The notes beneath the pieces were generated by a model that worked only from the letters and a program-made list of their open reading frames with translations, had not been told where the DNA came from and did no database searches. The translations under genes were made by a program, and so were the position numbers. A DNA stretch of 55,386 nucleotides from Pseudomonadota bacterium (GTDB lineage: Bacteria > Myxococcota_A > UBA796 > GCA-2862545): the NCBI GenBank assembly GCA_002862545.1, contig PKDJ01000094.1:1-55386 (forward strand), in the 5' to 3' direction. Position 1 is the first letter of the stretch. The number at the start of each line of letters is the position of its first letter. Shown here in pieces: positions 28,451 through 38,111 of this stretch.

Positions 28451-29373
28451 CGGCCCTCCAGACGCGGCCCCGTGATCGCTCTCACGATCACGGCCTCGAG
28501 CGGCTCGTCGGTGGAGACGGGCAGGTAGGTCGCTCCCCAGCGGACGACCCCTCGGCGAACCTCCTCCACGTACTCCCGCACCACCTCTTCGAACGCCTCC
28601 TGAGCCCCTCCAGGATCGACGGCGAGCGCATCACCACCCTCGGGGGAGAAGAAGAGCGCAGGCGAGCGAAAATCGAGCGCCCACTCTGCGGCATCATGCA
28701 GGTGAAACAGGCGCACGTCCGCACCACGACGGGCGAAGGCGGCCAGTGCCGGGAGCCACCGTGACGGCTCCTCCATGCCATCCGTGATCAGACCGACCCA
28801 GCTGCGCCGCTTCAGCCGACCACCGACCCGCGAGAGTGCAGGCAAGAGGTCGGCTCTACCCGAGGGGCGAGCTGAGGCAAGCTGGAGAAACAGGCTCTGA
28901 AGGTGGGACCGTCCACCGCGCGGCGGAAGCGAGCGATGCTGCATCCCCTCGCCCGCGACGATCTCTAGGCCGACGGGCTCACCATGCCGGTGCAGCCAGT
29001 AGGCGAGAGTTCCGGCCAGCATGATGGCGTAGCCGGCCTTCGAACCCTCCAGCGGAGGGTAGGCCGTGCGACTCGTCTCTCCTGTACCGAGGTCGCCCGA
29101 GAGGTCGACGACGAGGGTGCAGGGCAGCTCGGTCTCGGCCTCATAGCGCCGAACGACCAGGCGATCGGAGCGCCCCCAGACACGCCAGTCCAGACCGCGC
29201 AGGTCCATACCAGGCACGTACTCTTGGTAGTCGGCGAACTCGATCGCCTGCCCCACCCGTCGCGATCGATGAGGCCCGGTGAGCAAGGCATCCGTCAGGT
29301 GCCGCGCTCGCATGTGGAGATGTCTCACACGTGCGAGCACCTCCGCATCCCAGACCGGTGCCTCGGCCCCCAC
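28447..29373 (-). CDS. DUF58-domain protein
   Basis: 308 residues. The DUF58 core is FADYQEYVPGMDLRGLDWRVWGRSDRLVVRRYE, followed by a VWA-like strand LPCTLVVDLSGDLG, where the MIDAS Ser-x-Ser is degenerate (Ser-Gly-Asp). DUF58 proteins are the soluble partners encoded next to MoxR ATPases. The ATG at 29373 shares one base with the MoxR stop, so expression is coupled to the ATPase. Confidence 0.9.
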   Translation of the reverse strand: MGAEAPVWDAEVLARVRHLHMRARHLTDALLTGPHRSRRVGQAIEFADYQEYVPGMDLRGLDWRVWGRSDRLVVRRYEAETELPCTLVVDLSGDLGTGETSRTAYPPLEGSKAGYAIMLAGTLAYWLHRHGEPVGLEIVAGEGMQHRSLPPRGGRSHLQSLFLQLASARPSGRADLLPALSRVGGRLKRRSWVGLITDGMEEPSRWLPALAAFARRGADVRLFHLHDAAEWALDFRSPALFFSPEGGDALAVDPGGAQEAFEEVVREYVEEVRRGVVRWGATYLPVSTDEPLEAVIVRAITGPRLEGR

Positions 29374-30344
29374 TAGCCGACCTCGTCCACGATCTGCGCC
29401 ACGATGTCGTCCGCGGTATGCCCCGCAGCCTCGGCCTCGAAGTTCAGCAACACCCGGTGCCGGAGCACAGCTGGCGCGATGGCCCGGACATCAGCCCGGT
29501 CCGGCACCTCACGGCCCCTGAGTGCCGCCCAGGTTCGTGCACCAATCGCCAGGTACTGACTCGCCCGCGGCCCCGCGCCCCAGCGGAGCCAGCGCGTGGC
29601 GTCGACGCCAGACCCCGGACGCGTCGCCGCTGCCAGCCGGACGCAGTAGCTCACCACGTCGGGATTGGCGGGAAGGCGGCGCAGGAGTCGCTGGTAGGCC
29701 AGCAGCTGATCGAGCGTGAGAACGCGACGCGCTGACCCGAGCTCTCCAACCGTCGTGCGACGGACGATCTCCTCTTCTTCTTCGATGGTGGGGTAGCCGA
29801 CCGGCACCGACAACATGAAGCGGTCCTGCTGCGCCTCGGGCAGCGGGTAGGTGCCCTCCTGCTCGATCGGATTCTGCGTGGCGAAGACCAAGAAGGGGGG
29901 CTCGAGACGCCATGTCGTGCCCGCAGCAGTGACCGAGCGCTCCTGCATGGCCTGGAGCAGGGCAGCCTGCGTCTTGGGGGGCGTCCGGTTGATCTCGTCC
30001 GCGAGCAGCAGGTTGGTGAACACCGGTCCACGAACGAAGCGGGTCGAGCGACGACCACTGGCCGGGTCTTGGTCGAGCACCTCCGTGCCGGTGATGTCCG
30101 ATGGCATCAGGTCGGGTGTGAACTGAACGCGGCCGAAGTCGACCCCGACGGCCTCGGCCACCGTGTGAACCAAGAGCGTCTTGGCCAGTCCAGGAACTCC
30201 CACGAAGAGGCAGTGCCCATCCGAGAACAGCGCCGTGAGCATCATGTCCACGACATCTCTCTGCCCGACCACGACCTCGCCGATCGCATCGAGCAGTGCC
30301 TGCCGTGCAGGCGCGAGGGATTCGAACAGCGCCACCTCGTCCAT
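29373..30344 (-). CDS. MoxR-family AAA+ ATPase
   Basis: 323 residues. Walker A is GVPGLAKT, Walker [10 protein letters not shown], followed by the MoxR-specific [14 protein letters not shown] and [23 protein letters not shown] (sensor I region). MoxR proteins are chaperone-like ATPases that act with VWA partners to mature or disassemble complexes. Here the partners are encoded directly downstream (DUF58, BatA-like, VWA/GATase-like). A GGAGG is placed 4 nt before ATG 30344. The protease-thioredoxin fusion gene ends 14 nt upstream. Confidence 0.95.
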   Translation of the reverse strand: MDEVALFESLAPARQALLDAIGEVVVGQRDVVDMMLTALFSDGHCLFVGVPGLAKTLLVHTVAEAVGVDFGRVQFTPDLMPSDITGTEVLDQDPASGRRSTRFVRGPVFTNLLLADEINRTPPKTQAALLQAMQERSVTAAGTTWRLEPPFLVFATQNPIEQEGTYPLPEAQQDRFMLSVPVGYPTIEEEEEIVRRTTVGELGSARRVLTLDQLLAYQRLLRRLPANPDVVSYCVRLAAATRPGSGVDATRWLRWGAGPRASQYLAIGARTWAALRGREVPDRADVRAIAPAVLRHRVLLNFEAEAAGHTADDIVAQIVDEVG

Positions 30345-30358
30345 GGAACCTCCGGGCC

Positions 30359-32398
30359 TCAGCCCTCATCCAAGGCTTTGCGAGTCGCCTCGCGGATTCG
30401 CGCAGCGGGACCTTCACCGGCCCCTCGGACCACGTCCACCACCCGTCCATCCCGGCCGATGACGAACACGGTCGGGAGGGAGACCACCTCGTAGCTCGCA
30501 CGGGTTCGTCCCGCGCGGTCCAGCGCAATGCCGTAGGGCACGTCCTGTCGCGAGAGGAAGCGCTGCACGACCTCTGCGCGCTCGTCCGTCACCCCGACCA
30601 CCGAGACGCCCTCGCTCCCGAGCTCCCGATGAAGCTCCGCGAGCTCGGGGATCGCCTTCACACAGGGGCCACACCAGGTCGCCCAAAAGTCGAGCACGGT
30701 GACTCGACCCTCCTCGAGCCGGACCGGGCGGCCGCTCAGGTCGAGCACCTCAAGGGGGGGCGCCAGCTCGCCCCTCCAGCGCACCGCGATGTCGTCGGCC
30801 TCGGACGCTGCGCGCTCCGGATAGCTCGGCGGCGTGTAGTCACCGCTGCGCTCGTGCAGGGGCGCCGGAGGGGTGTCCTCGCCTCCTCGCCTCAAGATGC
30901 GCACCATCGCCTCGCGACGCTCTGCCTCGGCCGCATCGCCCAGCGCCCTGGACAGCTCCGCAACGGCGGCCTGCAGCGAGACGTCGAACGGGTTCATCGC
31001 CGTCGCCACGACATAGGCCTCCCGGGCCTCTCGCTGCCGACCCAAGGCGCGGTGGATGTCCCCGAGTGTGCGGTGAGTCAGCGGGAACTCGGGGTAAGCC
31101 CTCAAGGTGCCCTGGAGCGCTCGCTCCGCATCGGCGTGCCGTCCGAGCTCGAGGAGGGCCACGGCGACTCGGTTCGCCACGAGCGGCGAGTCGGGCTCCT
31201 CCGGATCGCGGGCCTTGTCGTACTCCACGAGAGCAGCCTCTGCCTCACCGTGCTCCATCAGGAGGTCGCCCAGCAGCACGTACCGACCGAGATCACTGCG
31301 TCTGGAGAGGACGGGGTCGAGGTCGAGGTCTCCACCGCCGTCGAGCACGACAGGGAGTTCCTCGATCTCTTCTTCGGTGAGACTCTGACTCGCCATCCAA
31401 GAACGCCAGTCCGCCATCAGAGCATCCAGCGACTCGGCACCCGCCGCCTCCGCCAGCGCCTCGGCAGCATCGGTCCCGATCGAGACCTCGGCGAGCGTAC
31501 GACGCACGACATCATCTCCCGCGCGCTCGAAGCAGAACTGCATGAGGGTCGACAGCTGTGCGTAGGCGAGCGCGGCCCGCTCTGCGGTCTCCAGCTTTGC
31601 GAGCGACGGGTGCATCTCCTCGAACGGAACGAGCTGGTCGCGGCGCAGTGCCTCCGCGAGGAAGGTCTCCGAGCGCGGCTCGAGACGGAAGCCGTCCTCC
31701 CCCGTCGCCCAGCGATTGTCGAGGTACTTCGCGATCGCCTCTTGCAGCCAGACCGGAGCCCGCTCGCCCGAGTTGTGGGAGACGACCAGGTGGATGTACT
31801 CGTGGGCGATGGTGTCCTGCCAGTCGTAGCCACGGCCCCGAGCACGTGGACTCGTGACCAGCAGCCGCGACCACTTCGACAGAGCGATCACTCCGGTTGT
31901 CTGCACGTCCTCGAGCATCAGCGACGACGCTGCCGTGAAGGTCGTCGAGTCTGGGAAGAGCTCTACGATCGTCGTGCCGGGTGGTGGCGCACCAATCAAG
32001 GGCGCGATGTTGCGCTCGGCGAGCTCGAGCGCCCGGAAGGCATCATCGACGAGGACGGCGTCGACACCGGGCCGATAGCGCACTGCGAAGCGCCCCCGCC
32101 GCTTCTCGACCCAACCCGCCGTGGCGTGCAGCGTACGCCGATACAGCGCGACATCGTCCCAGCGGTCTTCGTACCCGGCGCGGACCGCTCGCTCGAGCGT
32201 GTCGAGCGCCTCCGGATACCGCCCTGCGTAGAAGTCCACTTCCGCGACCGCCGCGAGCACCTCGGGATCCGCGCTCGTGGACGCTCCCAGCGCCTCGAGG
32301 GCTCCCTCGGCGCAGGGCACGTCATTCAGCGCCAGGCAGCGCTCGACCACGTCGAGCGAGGCCCCATGCGCGAGCAGTGCGAGCAGCAACACCATCAT
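30359..32398 (-). CDS. Peptidase MA-like metalloprotease-TPR-thioredoxin fusion, exported
   Basis: 679 residues. A short hydrophobic leader (about 1-12) suggests export. Residues ~100-230 form a peptidase-MA-like gluzincin: HEYIH at 199-203 supplies two Zn ligands and the catalytic Glu, and the [11 protein letters not shown] helix gives Glu220 as third ligand. The middle (about 330-500) contains TPR-like repeats ([39 protein letters not shown]). Residues 566-679 are a TlpA-like thioredoxin with WATWCGPC (576-579) and the cis-Pro in VSLPTVF. It overlaps the DUF4175 gene by ATGA. The combination of protease, TPR and reductase in one chain is unusual. Confidence 0.87.
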   Translation of the reverse strand: MMVLLLALLAHGASLDVVERCLALNDVPCAEGALEALGASTSADPEVLAAVAEVDFYAGRYPEALDTLERAVRAGYEDRWDDVALYRRTLHATAGWVEKRRGRFAVRYRPGVDAVLVDDAFRALELAERNIAPLIGAPPPGTTIVELFPDSTTFTAASSLMLEDVQTTGVIALSKWSRLLVTSPRARGRGYDWQDTIAHEYIHLVVSHNSGERAPVWLQEAIAKYLDNRWATGEDGFRLEPRSETFLAEALRRDQLVPFEEMHPSLAKLETAERAALAYAQLSTLMQFCFERAGDDVVRRTLAEVSIGTDAAEALAEAAGAESLDALMADWRSWMASQSLTEEEIEELPVVLDGGGDLDLDPVLSRRSDLGRYVLLGDLLMEHGEAEAALVEYDKARDPEEPDSPLVANRVAVALLELGRHADAERALQGTLRAYPEFPLTHRTLGDIHRALGRQREAREAYVVATAMNPFDVSLQAAVAELSRALGDAAEAERREAMVRILRRGGEDTPPAPLHERSGDYTPPSYPERAASEADDIAVRWRGELAPPLEVLDLSGRPVRLEEGRVTVLDFWATWCGPCVKAIPELAELHRELGSEGVSVVGVTDERAEVVQRFLSRQDVPYGIALDRAGRTRASYEVVSLPTVFVIGRDGRVVDVVRGAGEGPAARIREATRKALDEG

Positions 32399-35397
32399 TG
32401 ATGCACCAGCTCCTCGTAGTAGCGCCGCTTGAGGGCCCGATACTGCTCCGGAACGTCCCCTTCCATCCCCTCGAGGAGAGCCCGTCGGTACTCCTCGGGC
32501 GTACGAAACTCTTCGCGGGATGGGATGGGGATGTTCCGGCTCTGGTCCACCTGATCTCCCCGGCGTCCGCCCTCACTCTGCTCGCCCTGCTGCTGCCCGC
32601 GCTGACCAGGCTGGTTGAGCTGCTGCGCCTCGCGAGCAGCCTGATCCCTCGCCTGCTGAACGGCCTCACGGGCCTCGCGCAGCCGCTCGGCGGCCACCCC
32701 CTGCGAGCCCTCCGCCTCCATCGGCCTCCCCTGGCCGAGGTCGTCCCCCGCCTGCTTCATGCGAGCATCCGCGTCGTCGAGCGACTCCTCGAGCCCCCGT
32801 GGCTCCACCGGAAAATCCTCCGAGAGTTCCTCCGCCGCCTGCCGGGCCTCCTGGAGCCGGTTGTCGAGCTCCCGCTGGCGAGACTCGAGCTGCTGGGAGC
32901 GCTCCTGCGTGGCGGGATCGGTCCGAGACGAGAGCTCCTCGAGCTGCGCGAGGAGCTCGCCGATGCGCTCAGTGTGGCGGCGCAGCTCGATCACGTCGAC
33001 GGCCCTCGGCCCACCGCCTCGACCGGTGAGCTCAGCCGAGATGGCACTGCGATACACGAGATCCCAGCTGTACTCGGTCGACTGGAGTGCGCTCTGCGAC
33101 CCACGCAGATCCCGTGCGGCTGCAGACTCGGCCAGGCGCGACGTGTCTTCCATCGCGGCCTCTGCCCTCTGCACTTCGTGGAAGGCACGCTCGGCGGCCA
33201 CCACACCCTCCTGCCACGCACGCCCTCCCCTCTCGAGAGCCTCGATCTCGGCGCCGATCTCGGCCCAGAGCTCGGCAGCTTCCTCCCGAGACGAGGCGTC
33301 CTGCTGTGCACGGAGTTCTTGAACGTCTCCCTGGAGCTCACGCTGCTCACGCTCGAGCTGCGTGAGCTCATCGATCAGCTCCTCGGCTGCCTCCATGCTC
33401 TCGTTGGCCTCGCCGCGCGACTGCGCCATGTTCTCCTCGATGCCGCCAGACAGCTCGTCGAGCTGCTGGGCCAGACGCTTCATGAGCTCCTGCGCCTCCT
33501 CGAGATCGCCATCCGCGATCGCCTGGCGAATCTCCTCCATGAGGTTGCTCAGCTCGGTGCCCCGGGAGTTGACGAACTCCTGCAGCCCCTGTTGGCCAAG
33601 CTGCGAGGCAGCCTGCATCAGCTCGGAGACGAGCTGCTCGAGCTGGTCGAGTCGTGCGAGCAGCGCCAGAGCGTCGGGATCCTCCGTCTCGAACATCTTC
33701 TCGAGCTCCGCAGAGAGAGCGTCCGCGCGTCGAGCTCTCTCCATCAGGTCACCCAGCGCACGGTTCCGCTTCATGCGGATCAGGGTGACCAGCGCCGACT
33801 CCAGCTCCACGACGGCATCGCTCCGGAGGTCACCCGCCGTGGCCAGCGACTCTCGCGATGGGACCTCCGTGGCCTCGGGTTCGAAGGCGACCTGGGTGTA
33901 GCGAATGAGTGCCTGACCCGATTCGACGACCTTGCTCAAAAGCCTCGTCTCGAGCCCCTCTCCATCCTTGACGAGATCGTTCATCAGGACGATGAGCGGC
34001 TCGTACCGCGCCCCCAGGCTCTCGCCCCAAGCAGCAATGGCGCCAGAGCCATCACCTGGTGGCCAGGCGTCCGTCAGCATGTCGGCGAGCACCGGCACCA
34101 TGAGCCGCACCAGCTCTTCCTGCCGGGCCGCCGAGCGTCGCTCGACCCCGTTGGCTCCGAGAACCACCACCTCGACGACACGCGACCGTCCAGGCTTGCT
34201 GCCCGACCAGGTGTCGTTGTCCCACGCCTCGACCACCAGCTTCACCGAGTCCCCAGCACGAAGCCCGAGTCCGCGGGGCGTCGTCTCGTGGCCCCCCATG
34301 ACCTCGGCCCGCCTGCCCTCGGGGACGGGCAGCTGCACGACGGCTCGCTCATCGACGAGCAGTGCGGCCGTCGCGATGCCGTAGTCGTCCGCAGCGGCCC
34401 ACTGGAGCACGAGGGGCTCGTTCACGGCGATCTCGACTCTCGCCCCACCTGCATCGAGCGTGACATTGGGAGGAAGGTCTTGCTCCGACGAGATCATGAA
34501 GTCTCGTGAGGCCTCGGGCTCACCGCCTCGGTAGAGATCAAGGCGGTACGTGCCCTCGCCCGCTTGAATCGTGAAGCGAGCCTCGACCTCCCGCCCCCCC
34601 TCCTGGACCTCGGCATCCAGGCGCTGCTCGTACGCCACGAGACCGGCCGCCTCGACCGGGTCGCCGGTACGGGCACCGACCTGAACTTGCGTACCCGGCG
34701 GCCCCGCCACGTCCCCAGTGCTGTTCTCGACCACTCTTGGCTCGAGGCCCGTGTAGGGCGGGTAGGTGTAGCGAATCGACAGGTCACCTACACGAGCATG
34801 CCGCTCCTCGAGCGCCGCTACGGCCTGCTCGACCGCGACGCGAGCGGAGGCCTCTCCTGCCCACCACCGCCAGGCGTCGAGAGGCCCACCGGTGACGACG
34901 AACGACAGCGGGAGGACAAGGAAGGTCGCGACCAGCACCAAGAGCGCCCGCACGACCACGAAGCGCGCAGGGTGAACCCGTGCCGGTGGAATCTTCTCGA
35001 TCGCTGTCACAGAGCGGCGCGCCACGAGCCCGACGAGCGCCTCGCTCTCGCGGCCACTGGCCTCACCCAGCCTGCCTACTGCGGTCAGGAGCCGACCCCG
35101 AAGCTCAGGAACCAGAGTCTCGACCAGCCGGGCCTGGCGCTGTCGATCCCCCGCGGGCCGCCACCGCGTGAGCAGGGGCAGGGCGAAGACCCACCAGGCG
35201 GCGACCCCCGCGAAGAGAATCAAGGACCCCAGCGCCGTGGACCGGTCCCATCGCAGCCAAGCAGCGACCTGTAGAAACACGCCGACCACCACCGCGAGAG
35301 CGACGCCGTTCGCGGCCATCTTGGCCGAGATCAACATGCGCTCTCGACGCGCGAGACCACTGACGTAGCGTCCGATGCGCTGCAGGTCTTCGGTCAT
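32395..35397 (-). CDS. DUF4175-like membrane protein with long coiled coil
   Basis: 1000 residues. Three membrane helices lie near the N-terminus (about 27-47, 55-76 and 146-170). A beta-rich extracytoplasmic part includes IRYTYPPYTGLEP and WAAADDYGIATAALLV. Residues ~450-900 are a Glu/Gln-rich coiled-coil region with ELTQLEREQRELQGDVQEL, and the tail is Gln/Gly-rich before [15 protein letters not shown]. This matches DUF4175-type proteins found in MoxR/VWA clusters. It is the first gene of the array and ends in an ATGA overlap with the protease fusion. No clear Shine-Dalgarno precedes ATG 35397. Confidence 0.85.
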   Translation of the reverse strand: MTEDLQRIGRYVSGLARRERMLISAKMAANGVALAVVVGVFLQVAAWLRWDRSTALGSLILFAGVAAWWVFALPLLTRWRPAGDRQRQARLVETLVPELRGRLLTAVGRLGEASGRESEALVGLVARRSVTAIEKIPPARVHPARFVVVRALLVLVATFLVLPLSFVVTGGPLDAWRWWAGEASARVAVEQAVAALEERHARVGDLSIRYTYPPYTGLEPRVVENSTGDVAGPPGTQVQVGARTGDPVEAAGLVAYEQRLDAEVQEGGREVEARFTIQAGEGTYRLDLYRGGEPEASRDFMISSEQDLPPNVTLDAGGARVEIAVNEPLVLQWAAADDYGIATAALLVDERAVVQLPVPEGRRAEVMGGHETTPRGLGLRAGDSVKLVVEAWDNDTWSGSKPGRSRVVEVVVLGANGVERRSAARQEELVRLMVPVLADMLTDAWPPGDGSGAIAAWGESLGARYEPLIVLMNDLVKDGEGLETRLLSKVVESGQALIRYTQVAFEPEATEVPSRESLATAGDLRSDAVVELESALVTLIRMKRNRALGDLMERARRADALSAELEKMFETEDPDALALLARLDQLEQLVSELMQAASQLGQQGLQEFVNSRGTELSNLMEEIRQAIADGDLEEAQELMKRLAQQLDELSGGIEENMAQSRGEANESMEAAEELIDELTQLEREQRELQGDVQELRAQQDASSREEAAELWAEIGAEIEALERGGRAWQEGVVAAERAFHEVQRAEAAMEDTSRLAESAAARDLRGSQSALQSTEYSWDLVYRSAISAELTGRGGGPRAVDVIELRRHTERIGELLAQLEELSSRTDPATQERSQQLESRQRELDNRLQEARQAAEELSEDFPVEPRGLEESLDDADARMKQAGDDLGQGRPMEAEGSQGVAAERLREAREAVQQARDQAAREAQQLNQPGQRGQQQGEQSEGGRRGDQVDQSRNIPIPSREEFRTPEEYRRALLEGMEGDVPEQYRALKRRYYEELVHQ

Positions 35398-35475
35398 GCG
35401 GGCGGCCGGCCTCCGGCTGTCCCCTATCCGGAACAGCCCAACCCCTCCCCGCTGGCGGGGCTTCCTGACTGCAGT
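35398..35475 (-). promoter_or_regulatory. Short gap between lexA and the DUF4175 operon
   Basis: 78 bp that must contain the lexA 3' end and probably the promoter of the downstream array. On the minus strand a small GC hairpin (CCCCG, 4-nt loop, CGGGG) lies shortly after the lexA stop with no U tract, a weak terminator candidate. No consensus -35/-10 pair is evident, so an ECF-type promoter is possible. Confidence 0.3.
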
Positions 35476-36108
35476 TTACAGAATCTGCCGGTAGACACCG
35501 ACCGCGACCCCGACGATCTTCACATCGCCCGATGCGGGGTCGACGTAGATCGGATCCATCGACGCGTTGGCAGGCTGCAGGCGAATGCGACGCCCCTCAC
35601 GGAAGAAGCGCTTGACCGTCGCGTCTTCGTCGACGAACACCACGGCGATGGCGCCGTCACGAACCTCGGACTGCTGACGGACGAAGAGGTAGTCGCCGTC
35701 GTGGATGCCGTCCTCGATCATCGAGTCGCCGTGCACGACCAGCGCGAAGACGTCGCCGCCGGTCGGCAGCATGCTGCCGTCCACGCGCAGGGTGCCCTCG
35801 TAGTTCTCCTGCGCAAACAGCGGTGTGCCCGCGGCGATGCGCCCGAGGATCGGGACTCCGATCGTCTCGTCACCGAGTGAGCCGCTCGCCCTCGAGGTCA
35901 GGCGGAGACTGCGAGAGCGCCCCGCATCGCCAACCCGCTCAAGGAAGCCCTTTCGAATCAGGGCCTTCACATGGTCACTCACCTGATTCGTGGACCGCAT
36001 GCCCAGCGCCGCACCGATCTCACGGTACGAGGGGCACACTCCGGTCTGGTCGAATCGGACGGAGATGAAGTCGAGGACCTCGGCTTGGCGCCGGGTAAGA
36101 TCGTCCAT
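35476..36108 (-). CDS. lexA: LexA SOS repressor
   Basis: 210 residues. The N-terminal winged helix reads LTRRQAEVLDFISVRF with SYREIGAALGMRSTNQVSDHVKALIRKG. The C-terminal protease has the Ala93-Gly94 self-cleavage site (RIAAGTP), Ser129 in HGDSMIEDGI and Lys166 in DATVKRFF. All catalytic residues are intact, so RecA-stimulated autocleavage should work. A perfect inverted repeat lies 14-32 bp upstream of its ATG and is probably its own operator. The downstream MoxR array could be read through from this promoter. Confidence 0.97.
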   Translation of the reverse strand: MDDLTRRQAEVLDFISVRFDQTGVCPSYREIGAALGMRSTNQVSDHVKALIRKGFLERVGDAGRSRSLRLTSRASGSLGDETIGVPILGRIAAGTPLFAQENYEGTLRVDGSMLPTGGDVFALVVHGDSMIEDGIHDGDYLFVRQQSEVRDGAIAVVFVDEDATVKRFFREGRRIRLQPANASMDPIYVDPASGDVKIVGVAVGVYRQIL

Positions 36109-36121
36109 GGCATGCTCGCAC

Positions 36122-36140
36122 GTTCAGTGAACACCTGAAC
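36122..36140 (-). promoter_or_regulatory. Palindromic LexA-type operator upstream of lexA
   Basis: GTTCAG (36122-36127), 7-bp spacer and CTGAAC (36135-36140) form a perfect 6-bp inverted repeat; the first half overlaps a second palindrome GTTCA-G-TGAAC. GTTCAG half-sites are reported in the LexA motif of Myxococcus. The site lies 14 bp upstream of the lexA start and just downstream of a possible -10 (CATACT), where a bound repressor would block RNA polymerase. Confidence 0.7.
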
Positions 36141-36192
36141 AGTATGCGACCTGACGGCCAGGGGCAAGCAGAGGGTGTCGAGGCCGGTCTTC

Positions 36193-37971
36193 TCAGCCCG
36201 ACTCGTCCTTCAGACGATAGGTCAGCTTGGCCTCGATAACGGTGATGCGATCCCCATCTTGGCGAAGCCGCATGTCAGACCTCAGGTCGAGCCGAGGGGC
36301 CGACATCGTCGCAACTCCCTCCTTGTAGGAGCCAGCCATGACCGGCCCCTTCGGTACACAGCCAACATCCTGGACCGTGAAGAAGGTCGAGCTGGAGAGA
36401 CAGCCCTCACTGACAGCGCAAGACCACGTGCCGACCTTGATCTCGAGGAGGGTGCAGCCCGGGGGATCAAGCACCGCACGACCGGGCGACAGGAGGGTCG
36501 CCGTGACGGCCAGCGGTGCAGGATCGACCTCTCCCGTGGGCAGGAGCTGCCGACCGAGAGCCACCTTGTTCTCCACGGCGATTGCCGGGAAAGCCAGCTC
36601 ATCCCCGCTGAACTTGAGCTGCGTCACCTCGACCGTGTAGCCGGGCTCCCCCTTGAGCCACTTGAAGAGCAGGTTGTGCGACTTGTTCAGGTAGATCCCC
36701 GCGGGGTTACCGCCGTAGAACGTGCTCGCGTCAGCGAGGAGGGCGCGATGCCCCTCGGCCGTGAACGCCATCGCCGCCGGCCGACCCAGCTTGTGGGAGC
36801 TGAGCACGACATCATTGCCACAAGGCTCGCTGAGCGCCACGAGCCGGCCCGTCTCGGTCAACACCTGTGGAGCGACCCCTGGCAGGGCATCCTCGCAGAT
36901 CAGATAGTGCACGGGCTCCGTGATGCCGCGCGCCTGGAGGAATCCAGCGAGGTTGGCTTCGCCGCGCAGCCCGAAGCGATGCGGCCGCACCAAGGCGCTG
37001 CCCATCAGCGCCCGAGTGGACTCTTCGCGTGGGTCGAGCAGCTCGATGATCCCATCGGCGGCCTTCGCCGCCTTGGCCGCCCTCTTGGGCAGCTCGCGCG
37101 AGATCTTGAGGGACTCGGGGACCGGCTCTCCCTGAGCCTTGAGCAGATCAGCGATTCGTCGAGCCGCTTCTTCTTCGAAGTGGGGCCTGAGCCAGACGAC
37201 CACGCCATCCTGCTGCGCTGCTCGGTACTTCCCCTGGTACAAGTCGTACGTGACATCCGTGCACGCGAGTGCCGGCAGCGCACGCCGCCCGTCGACGGGT
37301 CGGTCGTCACAGCCCTTCGGAACGTCACCGAGGTCGACCCACCGGCCTTGCTCATCGAAGGTCACGATGTAGTCACGCCCGGCATACCTGAACCAGACCT
37401 CGTCGCGACCGTTCAGGTCGAAGTCGGTGAGACGCCGGATCCGCAGGTCGCGGATGTTCATGCCGTGGGACCGCAGGTAGACCTTGGGCACCTCGAGCTG
37501 TGCGCTCGGCTCGAATGCCGCGCCGCGATGAATGGGCTCGATCCACTGAAGGGCGAGATTCGCCGCACGGTTGCCTGCAGCCGTCAGCGTCAAGGCGATC
37601 ACGAACAAGGAAATGACGAGGGGCGCGACGATGGCGAGCACCTCAAGCTCGGAGAAGCGTCGCCGTCGCGACACCTCGAGCTCGCTGTCCCCAATGCGGA
37701 TCACCATCCCGAGCTGAAGCTGCGCCGTCTCATTCTTCAGCGGATGGCCGTCGACGTAGGTGCCCGTGGCACTGTCGAGGTCCGTGATCCAGTAGCTGCC
37801 GTCTTCCCAGCCGACCTGAGCATGGTAGATGCTGACGAGTGAGTCCGGAATCTGGAACCCAGTGCTCGACCGCCCAATGACCAGCTTGGCATCCGGCTTC
37901 AGAGCAGCGCGGGCCCCCTCCACGGGACCACTGATAGCGATGAGGTCTACTTCGGTGCCGGCAGCAGCCAT
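36193..37971 (-). CDS. FHA-domain membrane protein
   Basis: 592 residues. The N-terminal FHA domain (about 10-100) has IGRSSTGFQI, SIYHAQVGW and DLDSATGTYVDG, the phosphothreonine-binding strands; the usual SRxH is SIYH. One membrane helix follows (about 110-135, VLAIVAPLVISLFVIALTLTAAG). The outer ~450 residues include an FG-GAP-like DFDLNGRDEVWFRY stretch and six or more cysteines but no recognised enzyme domain. It could report on phosphorylation by the Ser/Thr kinases in this region. The gene ends 84 bp before lexA and is divergent from the rhomboid-like gene. Confidence 0.8.
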   Translation of the reverse strand: MAAAGTEVDLIAISGPVEGARAALKPDAKLVIGRSSTGFQIPDSLVSIYHAQVGWEDGSYWITDLDSATGTYVDGHPLKNETAQLQLGMVIRIGDSELEVSRRRRFSELEVLAIVAPLVISLFVIALTLTAAGNRAANLALQWIEPIHRGAAFEPSAQLEVPKVYLRSHGMNIRDLRIRRLTDFDLNGRDEVWFRYAGRDYIVTFDEQGRWVDLGDVPKGCDDRPVDGRRALPALACTDVTYDLYQGKYRAAQQDGVVVWLRPHFEEEAARRIADLLKAQGEPVPESLKISRELPKRAAKAAKAADGIIELLDPREESTRALMGSALVRPHRFGLRGEANLAGFLQARGITEPVHYLICEDALPGVAPQVLTETGRLVALSEPCGNDVVLSSHKLGRPAAMAFTAEGHRALLADASTFYGGNPAGIYLNKSHNLLFKWLKGEPGYTVEVTQLKFSGDELAFPAIAVENKVALGRQLLPTGEVDPAPLAVTATLLSPGRAVLDPPGCTLLEIKVGTWSCAVSEGCLSSSTFFTVQDVGCVPKGPVMAGSYKEGVATMSAPRLDLRSDMRLRQDGDRITVIEAKLTYRLKDESG

Positions 37972-38067
37972 GCCGCGGTCCTACCTTGGTCGACGCGAGT
38001 AGTTCAAGCAGTAGCGCCGAACCTGCGGAAGAACCCCACCACTAACAAGGCGCCCACAGCTTCGCTG

Positions 38068-38094
38068 TTGAGCGGATGCACGTCGTTGGATAAC
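38068..38094 (+). promoter_or_regulatory. Possible promoter of the rhomboid-TetR operon
   Basis: TTGAGC (38068-38073) and GATAAC (38089-38094) are separated by 15 bp, slightly short; using CTGTTG as -35 gives 18 bp. The start codon at 38112 would lie about 10 nt after the expected transcription start. Only moderate agreement with sigma-70 consensus. Confidence 0.3.
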
Positions 38095-38111
38095 GCCACA
38101 CCGAGGTCAGT

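Noticed and set aside
30296..32401. 701-codon open frame on the plus strand
   Set aside because: It mirrors the protease-TPR-thioredoxin gene, whose catalytic motifs are clear on the minus strand; the plus-strand product has no recognisable feature.
31981..34509. 842-codon open frame on the plus strand
   Set aside because: It is antisense to the DUF4175 and protease-fusion genes, is low-complexity Leu/Arg/Pro-rich, and has no domain motif. Long antisense frames are expected in GC-rich DNA.
18655..35397. Reading of the MoxR/VWA array as an anti-phage system
   Set aside because: No nuclease, toxin, nucleotide cyclase or other defence effector is present, and most genes are envelope proteins.
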